A stretch of DNA of 44,760 nt from an uncultured Gemmiger sp. (GCA_944382835.1 CALWNP010000019.1:1-44760), one strand, 5' to 3'; positions 25,550-34,004 are shown, counted from the stretch's first letter. The notes: a model not told the origin generated them from the letters alone. Program-made: numbers and translations.

Positions 25550-26719
25550 ATGAAAAAGATTCTTGCTTTGACTCTGGCCGCTGCCATGGCCCTGTCCCTG
25601 GCAGCCTGCGGCGGGGATTCGGCCTCCACCTCCCAGGCGGCCACCAGCGAAGCCGCCGGGACAAGCACCGAAGCCACCGAGACCGCGGTCACCGGCATTG
25701 CCCAGTGCTGTGACGTGGGCACCATCGATGACGAGAGCTTCAACCAGGGCTGCTGGGAAGCTGTGGAAGGTTATGGCAAGGCCAACGGCATCGAGACCAA
25801 CTACTACCTGCCGCCGAGCGAAGAGGCCAGCGATGAGGACCGCGAGACCTTGATCCGCCAGGCCGTCAACGAGGGCGCCAACGTGATTGTCTGCGTGGGT
25901 TACCTCTACGGGCCGGCCCTGGCCTGGGCAGCCACCGAGTACCCCGATGTGGACTTTGTGGGCGTTGACATGACCGCTGTCGACATCGGCACCGATACCA
26001 TCCCCTCCAACGTCTTCTGCATCACCTTCAAGGAAGAGCAGGCCGGCTACCTGGCCGGTTACGCCGCGGTCAAGGACGGCTTCACCAAGCTGGGCTTCCT
26101 GGGCGGCACTGCAGTGCCCGCCGTCATCCGCTACGGCTACGGCTTTGTTCAGGGCGCTGACGCCGCTGCCGAGGAGATGGCCACCAACGTGAGCATGAAC
26201 TACTACTACGGCGGCCAGTTCTACGGCGATGCCAACATCACCGCCAAGATGGACGGCTGGTATTCCACCGGCACCGAGATTGTCTTTGCCTGCGGCGGCG
26301 GCATCTGGACCAGCGCAGTCGAGGCTGCCGAAAAGCACGATGGCAAGGTGATCGGCGTCGACGTGGACCAGAATTACCTGGGCGTGGAGGGCGTCGAGGA
26401 CGGCTCTTACAGCTTCAACCCCTTTGTGACCTCCGCCATGAAGGGCCTGAGCGTGGCTGTTGAGAACGCTCTGGACACCATCAACACCGGCAACTGGGAT
26501 ACCATCGCCGGCACCAACGGCAACTACGGCCTGCAGGAGGGCGACTATGTCGGCCTGCCCACTGCCGAAGGCAGCTGGAACTTCACCACCTTCACCCAGG
26601 ACGAGTACCATGCCCTGGCAGAAAAGATCCGCAGCGGCGAGATCGTGGTGGACAACTCCTCTGACGATGCCACCAAGCCCACCACCAGCCAGTATCTGAC
26701 GGTGGACTACCAGGTCTGA
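25550..26719 (+). CDS. BMP-family nucleoside-binding lipoprotein
   Basis: About 389 aa. Signal peptide with lipobox LAAC (Cys20), then a Ser/Thr/Ala/Glu-rich linker that holds the domain off the membrane. Canonical BMP/PnrA motifs are present: DVGTIDDESFNQGCWEAV near the start and GVDVDQ in the second lobe, which contact base and ribose in nucleoside-binding members. Its codon use (GGC, AAG, GAG, CTG) and isolated transcription unit (own promoter, own terminator) indicate high abundance, as usual for the binding protein of an ABC importer. Partner genes follow at 27016-30616. Confidence 0.93.
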   Translation: MKKILALTLAAAMALSLAACGGDSASTSQAATSEAAGTSTEATETAVTGIAQCCDVGTIDDESFNQGCWEAVEGYGKANGIETNYYLPPSEEASDEDRETLIRQAVNEGANVIVCVGYLYGPALAWAATEYPDVDFVGVDMTAVDIGTDTIPSNVFCITFKEEQAGYLAGYAAVKDGFTKLGFLGGTAVPAVIRYGYGFVQGADAAAEEMATNVSMNYYYGGQFYGDANITAKMDGWYSTGTEIVFACGGGIWTSAVEAAEKHDGKVIGVDVDQNYLGVEGVEDGSYSFNPFVTSAMKGLSVAVENALDTINTGNWDTIAGTNGNYGLQEGDYVGLPTAEGSWNFTTFTQDEYHALAEKIRSGEIVVDNSSDDATKPTTSQYLTVDYQV

Positions 26720-26756
26720 TCTGCACAGGCTGCCAGCTAGAATTATCCAGGCATCC

Positions 26757-26800
26757 GCGTGGGCTTTACCGGTTTTGGCCGGCAAAGCCCACGCTTTTTT
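26757..26800 (+). terminator. Strong terminator after the second BMP gene
   Basis: GCGTGGGCTTT (26757-26767) pairs perfectly with AAAGCCCACGC (26784-26794), followed by TTTTTT (26795-26800). It insulates the lipoprotein message from the transporter genes. Confidence 0.93.
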
Positions 26801-26831
26801 GATGGCAAAACCGGGAACAAACGTGCTGGAA

Positions 26832-26942
26832 ATTTTGGACTTTGGGACTTGCCTTTGCCCCGGATGGGACAATAGGTTGGGGAACTTGTCATCCGCGATC
26901 CAAAATGAAATTTATCCCATTCCCGCAGGGAAGAATTTTCCC
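26832..26942 (+). promoter_or_regulatory. Structured leader/operator region before the nucleoside ABC genes
   Basis: The 296-base gap before the ATPase gene holds, besides the terminator, an outer 8-bp inverted repeat ATTTTGGA (26832-26839) / TCCAAAAT (26899-26906). Inside it is a hairpin CGGAT-gg-GACAA / TTGTC-ATCCG (26861-26895). Then comes TTCCC-GCA-GGGAA (26920-26932), whose GGGAA can instead pair with TTCCC at 26938-26942. It is not a recognisable purine riboswitch. The -10 box at 26974 lies downstream, so these may be DNA operators or belong to an upstream-started RNA. Confidence 0.5.
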
Positions 26943-26949
26943 TTCTTGC

Positions 26950-26979
26950 TTGTGGTTTGGACCGGGAATATTGTATAAT
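26950..26979 (+). promoter_or_regulatory. Promoter of the nucleoside ABC transporter genes
   Basis: Perfect TATAAT at 26974-26979. The best -35 is TTGTGG at 26950-26955 with an 18-bp spacer. It lies about 36 nt before the start codon. Confidence 0.7.
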
Positions 26980-27015
26980 AAGGGCAACTGAAAAACGGAA
27001 AGGAGTGTGAGCGGT

Positions 27016-28551
27016 TTGGCAGAGGATTTCGTGATTGAGATGCAACATATTACTAAGGAATTTCCCGGCATCAAGGCCAATGATGACATCACCCTGCAAC
27101 TGCGAAGGGGCGAAGTGCACGCGCTGCTCGGCGAAAACGGCGCCGGAAAATCGACCCTGATGAGCGTTCTGTTCGGCCTGTATCAGCCGGAAAAGGGCAT
27201 CATCAAAAAGGACGGCAAGGAGGTCCGCATCAAGGACCCCAACGATGCCAACGATCTGGGCATCGGCATGGTGCATCAGCATTTCAAGCTGGTGGAGTGC
27301 TTTTCGGTGCTGGACAACATCATGCTGGGGGTGGAACCCTGCAAGGGCGGTTTTCTGCAAAAGGATGTGGCCCGCAAAAAGGTGGTGGCCCTCTCGGAAA
27401 AGTACGGCCTGCGGGTGGACCCCGACGCCCTGGTCAGCGAGATCTCGGTGGGCATGCAGCAGCGGGTGGAAATCCTCAAGATGCTCTACCGCGACAATGA
27501 GATCCTGATCTTTGACGAACCCACCGCGGTGCTGACCCCCCAGGAGATTGAGGAACTCATGGAGATCATGCGTGGCTTCAAGAAGGAGGGCAAGAGCATC
27601 CTCTTCATCACCCACAAACTCAACGAGATCATGGAGGTGGCCGACCGCTGCACCGTCCTGCGCAAGGGCAAGGGCATCGGCACCGTGAACATCGCCGACA
27701 CCACCAAGGAGGAGCTCTCCCGGATGATGGTGGGCCGCGATGTACAGTTTGAGGTGGAAAAGGTTCCCGCCAAACCCGGCGAGGTTGTGCTGGACATCCA
27801 GGATATGGTGGTGCCCAGCAAGGTCCACAAAAACAATGCGGTCAAGGGGGTCTCCTTCCAGGTGCGCCAGGGGGAGATCGTCTGCCTGGCCGGCATCGAG
27901 GGCAACGGCCAGACCGAGCTGATCTACGGGCTGACCGGCCTGGAAAAGATCACCGGCGGCAAAGTGCTCTTCCAGGGCAAGGACATCACCCATGCCACCA
28001 TCCGGGAACGGTCCAAGTCCGGCATGAGCCACATCCCCGAGGACCGGCACAAGCACGGCCTGGTGCTGGACTACACCCTGGAAAAGAACATGGTGCTCCA
28101 GCGTTACTGGGAGCCGGAGTTCCAGCACAACGGCTTCATCCGCCGGGACGCGGTGCGCCGCTACTCCGACCGGCTGATCCGGGAGTATGACGTGCGCAGC
28201 AGCCAGGGCAGCGAGACCATCGTCCGCGGCATGTCGGGCGGCAACCAGCAAAAGGCCATCATCGCCCGGGAAATCGACCGGGACCCCAAGCTGCTGGTGG
28301 CGGTCCAGCCCACCCGCGGCCTGGATGTGGGCGCCATCGAAAATGTCCACAAGCAGATTGTGGCCCAGCGGGACGCCGGCAAGGCGGTGCTGCTGGTCAG
28401 CCTGGAACTGGACGAGGTGATGAACCTGTCCGACCGGATCCTGGTGATGTACGAGGGCGAGATTGTGGGCGAGTTTGATCCCAGAACCACCACGGTGCAG
28501 GAACTGGGCCTGTATATGGCCGGTGCCAAAAAACAGCAGGGGGTGCAGTAA
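27016..28551 (+). CDS. Nucleoside ABC importer ATP-binding protein (two ABC domains)
   Basis: About 511 aa with tandem ABC cassettes, as in the BmpB/NupA/YufO type (COG3845). First cassette: LLGENGAGKSTLMSVL (Walker A), a Q-rich signature SVGMQQRVEILK, and IFDEPTAVLTPQE (Walker B). Second cassette: degenerate Walker A IEGNGQTELIYGL, signature MSGGNQQK, and LLVAVQPTRGLDVGA, where the Gln replacing Asp-Glu is typical of this family. The likely start is TTG 27016, 10 nt after AAGGAG; GTG 27007 is too close to that site. It powers import through the two permeases that follow. Confidence 0.93.
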   Translation: MAEDFVIEMQHITKEFPGIKANDDITLQLRRGEVHALLGENGAGKSTLMSVLFGLYQPEKGIIKKDGKEVRIKDPNDANDLGIGMVHQHFKLVECFSVLDNIMLGVEPCKGGFLQKDVARKKVVALSEKYGLRVDPDALVSEISVGMQQRVEILKMLYRDNEILIFDEPTAVLTPQEIEELMEIMRGFKKEGKSILFITHKLNEIMEVADRCTVLRKGKGIGTVNIADTTKEELSRMMVGRDVQFEVEKVPAKPGEVVLDIQDMVVPSKVHKNNAVKGVSFQVRQGEIVCLAGIEGNGQTELIYGLTGLEKITGGKVLFQGKDITHATIRERSKSGMSHIPEDRHKHGLVLDYTLEKNMVLQRYWEPEFQHNGFIRRDAVRRYSDRLIREYDVRSSQGSETIVRGMSGGNQQKAIIAREIDRDPKLLVAVQPTRGLDVGAIENVHKQIVAQRDAGKAVLLVSLELDEVMNLSDRILVMYEGEIVGEFDPRTTTVQELGLYMAGAKKQQGVQ

Positions 28552-28554
28552 ACA

Positions 28555-29697
28555 ATGGCAAAAAACAACTTCCTTGGGCTGCGCCAAAAGAGCAGCGGCA
28601 TTCTTGCCTCGCTGCTCTGCATCCTGATCGGCCTGGCCATCGGGCTGGTGGCGCTGTTCATCATCAACTTCCAGCACGCCTGGGGTGACGGCTTTATCCG
28701 GATCATCCAGGGCGGCTTTTATGACTTCCCCTACGGCGTGGGCAAAACCCTCACCAGCGCCGCACCGCTGATCATGACCGGCCTTTCGGTGGCCTTTGCC
28801 TTCAAAACCGGCCTGTTCAACATCGGCGCGGCAGGGCAGTACACCCTGGGGGCCTTCGGGGCCCTCTACTGTGCCCTGATGCTGGGCCTGCCCTGGTATC
28901 TCTGCCTGCTGGCCGCCACCCTGTTCGGGGCGGTCTGGGGGGCCATCCCCGGCATCTTCAAGGCCTATCTGAACATCAACGAGGTCATCACCTCCATCAT
29001 GTTCAACTGGATCGGCCTGTACCTGGTCAACGAGATCGTCTATGCCCGGGGCACCGGCGCCATGTATGACGCCCACAACACCCGCACCTGGAAGCTGGCC
29101 ACCAACGCCCCCCAGGCGCTGATCCCTTCCTGCGGGATGTCGGAACTCTTCCACACCAACAACACCACCATCGCCATCTTCCTGGCCATTGTGGTGGCCA
29201 TCGTGGTCTGGGTGGTGCTGGACAAGACCACCTTCGGCTATGAACTCAAGGCGGTGGGCCTGAACAAAAATGCCGCCAAGTACGCCGGCATCAACGAGAA
29301 GAAGAACATCATCCTCTCCATGACCATTGCCGGGGCGCTGGCCGGCTTCGGCGCCGGGCTGTTCTACCTGTCGGGGGGCGGCGAGTGGAACCCTCTGAAC
29401 TCCACCAGCCTGCCCGCCATGGGCTTCAACGGCATTGCCACCGCCCTGCTGGCCGGGTCCCATCCCATCGGCACCATCTTCTCCTCGCTGTTCATCTCCC
29501 ACATCACGGTGGGCGGCTCCTTCCTGCCGACCAAGTATTTCCCCACCGAGATTGCGGACCTGATCTCCGGCATCATCATCTATCTCTGCGCGTTCTCGAT
29601 GCTGTTCCGCGGCAGAATCGAAAAGCTGCTGCTGCGTGACCAGGACAAGACCAACGTCAATGCCGAACCGGCCAAGCCAAAGAAGGAGGGCGTCTGA
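28555..29697 (+). CDS. Nucleoside ABC importer permease 1
   Basis: About 380 aa, eight or more membrane segments; matches the BmpC/NupB-type permeases paired with BMP lipoproteins. Family stretches include GLSVAFAFKTGLFNIGAAGQ, EVITSIMFNWIGLYL and ALAGFGAGLFYLSGG. It begins 3 nt after the ATPase stop and has only a weak GGGGGTG site, so translation is coupled. The end (PKKEGV) is hydrophilic and cytoplasmic and carries the ribosome site for the next gene. Confidence 0.92.
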   Translation: MAKNNFLGLRQKSSGILASLLCILIGLAIGLVALFIINFQHAWGDGFIRIIQGGFYDFPYGVGKTLTSAAPLIMTGLSVAFAFKTGLFNIGAAGQYTLGAFGALYCALMLGLPWYLCLLAATLFGAVWGAIPGIFKAYLNINEVITSIMFNWIGLYLVNEIVYARGTGAMYDAHNTRTWKLATNAPQALIPSCGMSELFHTNNTTIAIFLAIVVAIVVWVVLDKTTFGYELKAVGLNKNAAKYAGINEKKNIILSMTIAGALAGFGAGLFYLSGGGEWNPLNSTSLPAMGFNGIATALLAGSHPIGTIFSSLFISHITVGGSFLPTKYFPTEIADLISGIIIYLCAFSMLFRGRIEKLLLRDQDKTNVNAEPAKPKKEGV

Positions 29698-29698
29698 T

Positions 29699-30616
29699 AT
29701 GCTGCTTTTGATAAAATACACCCTGCTGTACGGCATTGTCCTGATGCTGGTGGCGCTGGGCGGCATGTTCAGCGAGCACTCCGGCGTCATCAACATTGCG
29801 CTGGAAGGCATCATGGTCATCGGCGGTCTGGCCGGTGTGCTGGTGGTGGCTGCGCTGCCCGCCGGCACCTCGCCGGCCATCCTGGTGGCGCTGGCCATTC
29901 TGGTAGCCGCTGCCGCCGGCATGGTCTATGCGCTTCTGCTGGCCTTTGCCTCTATCCACCTCAAGGCGGACCAAACGGTGGGTGGCACCGCTCTCAACAT
30001 GCTGGCCACCGCCATTGCCATCATTCTGGCCAAGAACTTCAACGGCTCCACCTCGGCCAAGATCAGCTACACCAACAAAGCCTTCCTCTTCAACATCGGC
30101 GGGCTGGAACTCAGCGTCTTTATCCCGCTGGGGCTGGTGCTGCTCATCGTCAGCTATGTGGTCATGTACAAAACCCGCTTCGGCCTGCGGCTGCGGGCCT
30201 GCGGCGAACACCCCCAGGCCGCCAACTCGGTGGGCATCAGCGTCTACACCATGCGGTACTGCGGTGTGCTGATCTCGGGGCTGCTGGGCGGCATCGGCGG
30301 GCTGGCCTACGTCATCCCCAGTGTCCAGACCTGGAACTTTGAAGTGGGGGTGGCCGGCACCGGCTTCCTGGCCCTGGCAGTTATGATCTTCGGTCAGTGG
30401 AAACCCATCAACATCTTTGGGGCGGCCATGTTCTTCGCCGTTTTCAAGAGCCTGGCCAACATTGCCGACTCCACCATTCTGGCGCAGCTGGGCTGGTCCA
30501 ACAACATCTACAACATGATGCCCTTCATCGCCTCGATGGTCATTCTGGCCTTTACCTCCAAAAACAGCATGGCCCCCAAAGCCGAAGGCATTCCCTACGA
30601 CAAGAGCAGCCGCTGA
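29699..30616 (+). CDS. Nucleoside ABC importer permease 2
   Basis: About 305 aa, around eight membrane segments; second permease of the BmpD/NupC type. Recognisable segments are GGMFSEHSGVINIALEGIMV near the start and LRACGEHPQAANSVGISVYT in the coupling-helix region. AAGGAGGG within the preceding gene serves ATG 29699; the longer frame from 29636 overlaps permease 1 needlessly. With the ATPase and the lipoprotein it completes a nucleoside importer. Confidence 0.92.
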   Translation: MLLLIKYTLLYGIVLMLVALGGMFSEHSGVINIALEGIMVIGGLAGVLVVAALPAGTSPAILVALAILVAAAAGMVYALLLAFASIHLKADQTVGGTALNMLATAIAIILAKNFNGSTSAKISYTNKAFLFNIGGLELSVFIPLGLVLLIVSYVVMYKTRFGLRLRACGEHPQAANSVGISVYTMRYCGVLISGLLGGIGGLAYVIPSVQTWNFEVGVAGTGFLALAVMIFGQWKPINIFGAAMFFAVFKSLANIADSTILAQLGWSNNIYNMMPFIASMVILAFTSKNSMAPKAEGIPYDKSSR

Positions 30617-30627
30617 TTTTATCTTGT

Positions 30628-30657
30628 ATGCCCGGCCGGCCTGGTCGGGCATCTTTT
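30628..30657 (+). terminator. Hairpin between permease 2 and the phosphorylase gene (terminator/attenuator)
   Basis: ATGCCCGGCC (30628-30637) and GGTCGGGCAT (30643-30652) form a 10-bp stem with one G-T pair, followed by CTTTTGT. The ribosome site of the phosphorylase gene begins only 6 nt later. Partial readthrough is likely, since I see no new promoter for the gene. Confidence 0.7.
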
Positions 30658-30679
30658 GTCCCGAAAGGAGCACACCCTT

Positions 30680-32002
30680 ATGCGTATGTATGACATCATT
30701 GCGAAAAAGCGGGACGGTTTTTGCCTGACCCGGGAGGAGATCGCCTTTGCGGTCAACGGCTATGTGGCAGGCAGCGTGCCGGACTATCAGATGAGTGCGC
30801 TGCTCATGGCCATCTACCTGCGGGGAATGACCGACGAGGAAACCGCCGTCCTCACCGATGTGATGGCCCACTCGGGGGAGATGGTGGACCTTTCCGCCAT
30901 CCAGGGCATCAAGGTGGACAAGCACTCCACTGGCGGGGTGGGGGACAAGACCACCCTGGTCATTGCCCCCATTGTGGCCGCCTGCGGCGTCAAAATCGCC
31001 AAGATGAGTGGCCGGGGACTGGGGCATACCGGCGGCACCATCGACAAGATGGAGGCGGTGCCCGGCACCCGCACCTCCCTGACCCAGGAGGAGTTCTTTG
31101 CCCAGGTCAATGACATCGGCATTGCGGTCATTGGCCAGAGCGGGGAGATCGCAGTGGCGGACAAAAAGATCTATGCCCTGCGGGACGTGACCGCCACGGT
31201 GGGCTGCATTCCGCTGATCGCCTCCTCCATCATGAGCAAAAAGCTGGCCGCAGGGTCGGACGCCATCCTGCTGGATGTGACCATGGGCAACGGCGCCTTT
31301 ATGAAGACCCTGGACGAGGCCATCGAACTGGCCCGACTGATGGTGTCCATCGGCACCGCCCACGGCCGCCAGGTGGCCGCCTTGATCACCGACATGGACA
31401 AACCCCTGGGGCACAACATTGGCAATGCCCTGGAGGTGGCCGAGAGCGTGGCGGTGCTGCGGGGCCACGGCCCGGCGGACCTCACCGAGGTCTGCCTGCA
31501 GCTGGCCAGCAACATGCTGTACCTGGCGGGCAAGGGGGATCTGCGCAGCTGCCGCGCCTTGGCTGAGAGCACCCTGCGGGACGGCACCGCCTACACCAAA
31601 TGCCGCCAGATGTTCGCGGCCCAGGGGGGCGATGTCTCGGTGCTGGACAACCCCGAGCGCTTCCCCAAGGCCCGGTATTCCTACGAGCTGACGGCCAAAC
31701 AGGCCGGGTACATTGCCCAGAACGACGTGGAACGGATCGGCAACGCCAGCGTGCTGCTGGGGGCCGGCCGTCTGAAAAAGGACGATGCCATCGACTTTGC
31801 CGCCGGCATCATCATGCACAAAAAGCTGGGGGATGTGGTGAAGGCCGGGGATGCCATCTGCACCTTCTATGCCGACGACCCGGCGCTCTTTGAGGCCGCC
31901 GAGGAGATGTACCGGGGCGGGCTGATCATTGCCGACCAGCCGCCCCAGCTGCCGCCTTTGGTCTATGCCCGGGTCACCCGGGAGGGCGTGGAGCGGTTCT
32001 GA
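30680..32002 (+). CDS. pdp: Pyrimidine-nucleoside phosphorylase
   Basis: About 440 aa. Phosphorolysis of uridine, deoxyuridine and thymidine to base plus (deoxy)ribose-1-phosphate. The family signature KVDKHSTGGVGDKTTLVIAP is present with the phosphate-binding Lys/Ser/Thr residues, as are MSGRGLGHTGGT (substrate binding) and the C-terminal domain (RLKKDDAIDFAAGI, then KLGDVVKAGDAICTFYADD). Size fits Pdp/DeoA. ATG 30680 has GAAAGGAG 9 nt upstream. With cdd and deoD it completes salvage of imported nucleosides. Confidence 0.95.
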   Translation: MRMYDIIAKKRDGFCLTREEIAFAVNGYVAGSVPDYQMSALLMAIYLRGMTDEETAVLTDVMAHSGEMVDLSAIQGIKVDKHSTGGVGDKTTLVIAPIVAACGVKIAKMSGRGLGHTGGTIDKMEAVPGTRTSLTQEEFFAQVNDIGIAVIGQSGEIAVADKKIYALRDVTATVGCIPLIASSIMSKKLAAGSDAILLDVTMGNGAFMKTLDEAIELARLMVSIGTAHGRQVAALITDMDKPLGHNIGNALEVAESVAVLRGHGPADLTEVCLQLASNMLYLAGKGDLRSCRALAESTLRDGTAYTKCRQMFAAQGGDVSVLDNPERFPKARYSYELTAKQAGYIAQNDVERIGNASVLLGAGRLKKDDAIDFAAGIIMHKKLGDVVKAGDAICTFYADDPALFEAAEEMYRGGLIIADQPPQLPPLVYARVTREGVERF

Positions 32003-32010
32003 GCCAAGAC

Positions 32011-32058
32011 AAAACAGGACGGGAAACTGCCCGGTGGGGCGTCCCCGTCCTGTTTTTT
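32011..32058. terminator. Bidirectional terminator between convergent genes
   Basis: AAAACAGGACGGG (32011-32023) pairs perfectly with CCCGTCCTGTTTT (32044-32056). A T-run follows on + and, by symmetry, on -. It ends pdp and the minus-strand small gene, whose stop codon lies at its right edge. Confidence 0.92.
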
Positions 32059-32450
32059 TAACGGTGTTTCCGGCGCAGGAAGAACAGCTTGAGCCGGCCG
32101 TAGCCGTTGGGCTTGTCCTGGTCGAAGGTCTCGGTCTTGACGTAGCGCTTGCGCAGCCCGTCAAACTGGAGGGCGTTGCCCTCCTCCTGGATGTCGGTCA
32201 GCACCCGGGGCAGGGCTTTCTGGTCCACCTCAAACTGGGGTTCGGCGTCCCACAAAATCTTGCCCTCGGGGTCAAACCCGTGGGCCCAGGCGCTGAACAC
32301 CAGGCAGGCGGCCTCGCCGTAGCAGTAGCGCTCAAACCGGATGCGCCCGTCGATGTAAAACAGCAGGCAGTCCCGGAAATGGGTTTCCAGCTCCTTTTCG
32401 TACCGGCTCCCGCAATCCGGCCCGGCAAAATCCGCAGCGTTGGCAGTCAT
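32058..32450 (-). CDS. Small protein of unknown function
   Basis: 130 aa, not recognised. It is soluble, moderately basic at the C terminus (KLFFLRRKHR), with aromatic-rich stretches (CLLFYIDGRIRFERYCYGEA and CLVFSAWAHGFDPEG) that look like a small alpha/beta fold; no membrane segment or metal motif is evident. Reality as a gene is supported by AAGGAG before the ATG at 32450, by a near-consensus promoter at 32480-32508 and by the shared terminator at its end. It stands alone, 63 bases from the next minus-strand gene. Confidence 0.75.
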   Translation of the reverse strand: MTANAADFAGPDCGSRYEKELETHFRDCLLFYIDGRIRFERYCYGEAACLVFSAWAHGFDPEGKILWDAEPQFEVDQKALPRVLTDIQEEGNALQFDGLRKRYVKTETFDQDKPNGYGRLKLFFLRRKHR

Positions 32451-32479
32451 GGCAATGCTCCTTCTCGTTGGTTTTCCCC

Positions 32480-32508
32480 ATTATACCCCAGGAACCGCTG
32501 CGGTGCAA
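32480..32508 (-). promoter_or_regulatory. Promoter of the small unknown gene
   Basis: Read on the minus strand: TTGCAC (32508-32503), 17-bp spacer, perfect TATAAT (32485-32480). Confidence 0.8.
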
Positions 32509-32513
32509 ATCCT

Positions 32514-33251
32514 TCATTCGCTGCGCACATCCCGCCGGTTCAGCAGCAGCCATCCCGCGGCAAAGGCCAGCAGCGTCCAGACCAGACAGGCCAGCAGAAA
32601 GGGCCCCATCCGCCCGTCCAGAAGGTCCTCGGCCCGGTTGGAGTTCATCCCGCTCATCATCAGGGCATAGGGCCAGAACAGCCCCAGGTTTTCGTTGGCA
32701 AAATAGGCGCCCAACACCCCGCCGGCCAGCGCCAGCAGGATAGGGGCGGCAAAGCTGCGGATCAGCATGGAGATCACCAGATGCAGGGCAATGACCGCAG
32801 CGCCGCCCAGGGTGCCCCGCACCGCCCAGAAGAGAATCTCCGCCGGCGGCCAGCCCGGCAGCCCCACCCACAGCTTGCCGAAGAGCACAAAGAGGGCAAA
32901 GACCCAGAGCTGGGTCAGCAGCACCATCTTCCAGGCCACCAAAAACTTGCCCAGATAGAGGTCAAACCGCGGCACCGGCACTGTCATGATCAGGTTCCAG
33001 TTGTGCCCCAGATGCTCCAGCCGCCACAGATAGGCGGTGTACAGCGCCGTCATGGGGGCAAAGAAGAAGAGGGAATAGAACAGGGTGTGCTGGGTCCAGA
33101 GGTTGTACCAGCCCGGGGTCAGAATTTCCAGATTTTGCAGATAATTCACCGTGCCGTACACCCCGGCCAGCAGTGGCAGCAGCAGAAACACCGCCCAGAT
33201 CAGCGCCCGGCGCAGCTTGCGGTTTTCAGCGGCAATACAACAACGCAGCAT
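32514..33251 (-). CDS. ABC-2 permease, lantibiotic-immunity type (LanE/LanG-like)
   Basis: About 245 aa, six hydrophobic segments. The N-terminal CCIAAENRKLRRAL, followed by a membrane helix and the loop WNLWTQH-like region (YNLWTQHTLFY), and then HLGHNWNLIMTVPVPR, resemble permeases of lantibiotic-immunity ABC transporters (MutE/EpiE/CprB type). Third gene of the minus-strand transporter operon, 3 nt after the preceding permease. It pumps or shields against membrane-active peptides in known systems; the ligand here is unknown. Confidence 0.82.
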   Translation of the reverse strand: MLRCCIAAENRKLRRALIWAVFLLLPLLAGVYGTVNYLQNLEILTPGWYNLWTQHTLFYSLFFFAPMTALYTAYLWRLEHLGHNWNLIMTVPVPRFDLYLGKFLVAWKMVLLTQLWVFALFVLFGKLWVGLPGWPPAEILFWAVRGTLGGAAVIALHLVISMLIRSFAAPILLALAGGVLGAYFANENLGLFWPYALMMSGMNSNRAEDLLDGRMGPFLLACLVWTLLAFAAGWLLLNRRDVRSE

Positions 33252-33254
33252 GGG

Positions 33255-34004
33255 TCATACCTCCTTCCGGCGGACCAGCCGCCATCCCGCCATCAGCACC
33301 AGGCCGCAGAGGGCCACCACCACAGCCAACGCCCAGACGGGGTAGGGGATGGGGTAAAAGGTGGAAATCCGGGTGCTCTCGTCGTAGACCATCCCCACCG
33401 AGAGGGTCACCGCGTAGTAGGCCCAGGGCAGCAGCCGGGTGAAGGCCGGCGGCATGAACATGGCAAACAGCCCGGTCATGGAAAAGAGCACCCCGCAGCC
33501 CAGGGCGGGCACCTGGTTTTCAAAGAAGAGGCTGAGCATCAGCTCAAAGAAGAAGAGCAGGGCGTTGACCGCCAGGGTGCAGAAAAAGAACCAGCCCAGG
33601 GCGGCGGGGGAGAGGGGCTCGGTGAAGCGGTAGATCCGCCCGAATGCCAGGGTGCCGGCCAGCTCCATCAGCGGGGCCACCAACACCTCGGCAAACCCCA
33701 GCGCCACCTTGGCCCCGAACAGGCTGCCCCGGCTTTGCAGGGTGTACAGCAGCTTGCAGGCGCTGCCCCGTACCTCCACATCCCACAGCCGGCTGCCCAG
33801 CACCGCCATGCTCAGTGGCATGACCACCGCATTGACGATGGAAAGCCCGTAGAGCACCATGGAGTAGCCGTAGGCCAGGCTGGCGGGGTCGGACAGCTTC
33901 ATGGTGTTGGCCCAGCACAGCGCCAGCACCCCGATGCCCAGCACCACCGGCAGATCGTGGCGGCGGTGGGCCTTTTTCAGCTCGGCCCAGAGACAAACAG
34001 CCAT
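33255..34004 (-). CDS. ABC-2 permease, second subunit of the same transporter
   Basis: About 249 aa with six hydrophobic segments and the short cytoplasmic start MAVCLWAELKKAHRRHD. It is distantly like the first permease (both have the 'sellK.rr' start and a WDVEVRGSACKLLYTLQSRG coupling region, matching the WNLIMTVPVPR region of its partner), the usual asymmetric pair in LanEG/CprBC transporters. Its start directly follows the ATPase stop (TAAATG), so translation is coupled. Confidence 0.82.
   Translation of the reverse strand: MAVCLWAELKKAHRRHDLPVVLGIGVLALCWANTMKLSDPASLAYGYSMVLYGLSIVNAVVMPLSMAVLGSRLWDVEVRGSACKLLYTLQSRGSLFGAKVALGFAEVLVAPLMELAGTLAFGRIYRFTEPLSPAALGWFFFCTLAVNALLFFFELMLSLFFENQVPALGCGVLFSMTGLFAMFMPPAFTRLLPWAYYAVTLSVGMVYDESTRISTFYPIPYPVWALAVVVALCGLVLMAGWRLVRRKEV

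Noticed and set aside
26832-26942. Purine or 2'-deoxyguanosine riboswitch.
   Set aside because: A three-way-junction-like arrangement can be drawn, but the conserved J1/2, J2/3 and loop-loop sequences of that class are absent; kept only as an unclassified structured element.
23785-32002. CRISPR array or other tandem repeat in the nucleoside region.
   Set aside because: The two BMP genes are diverged paralogues about 1.3 kb apart; no short regularly spaced repeats are present here or elsewhere in the window.
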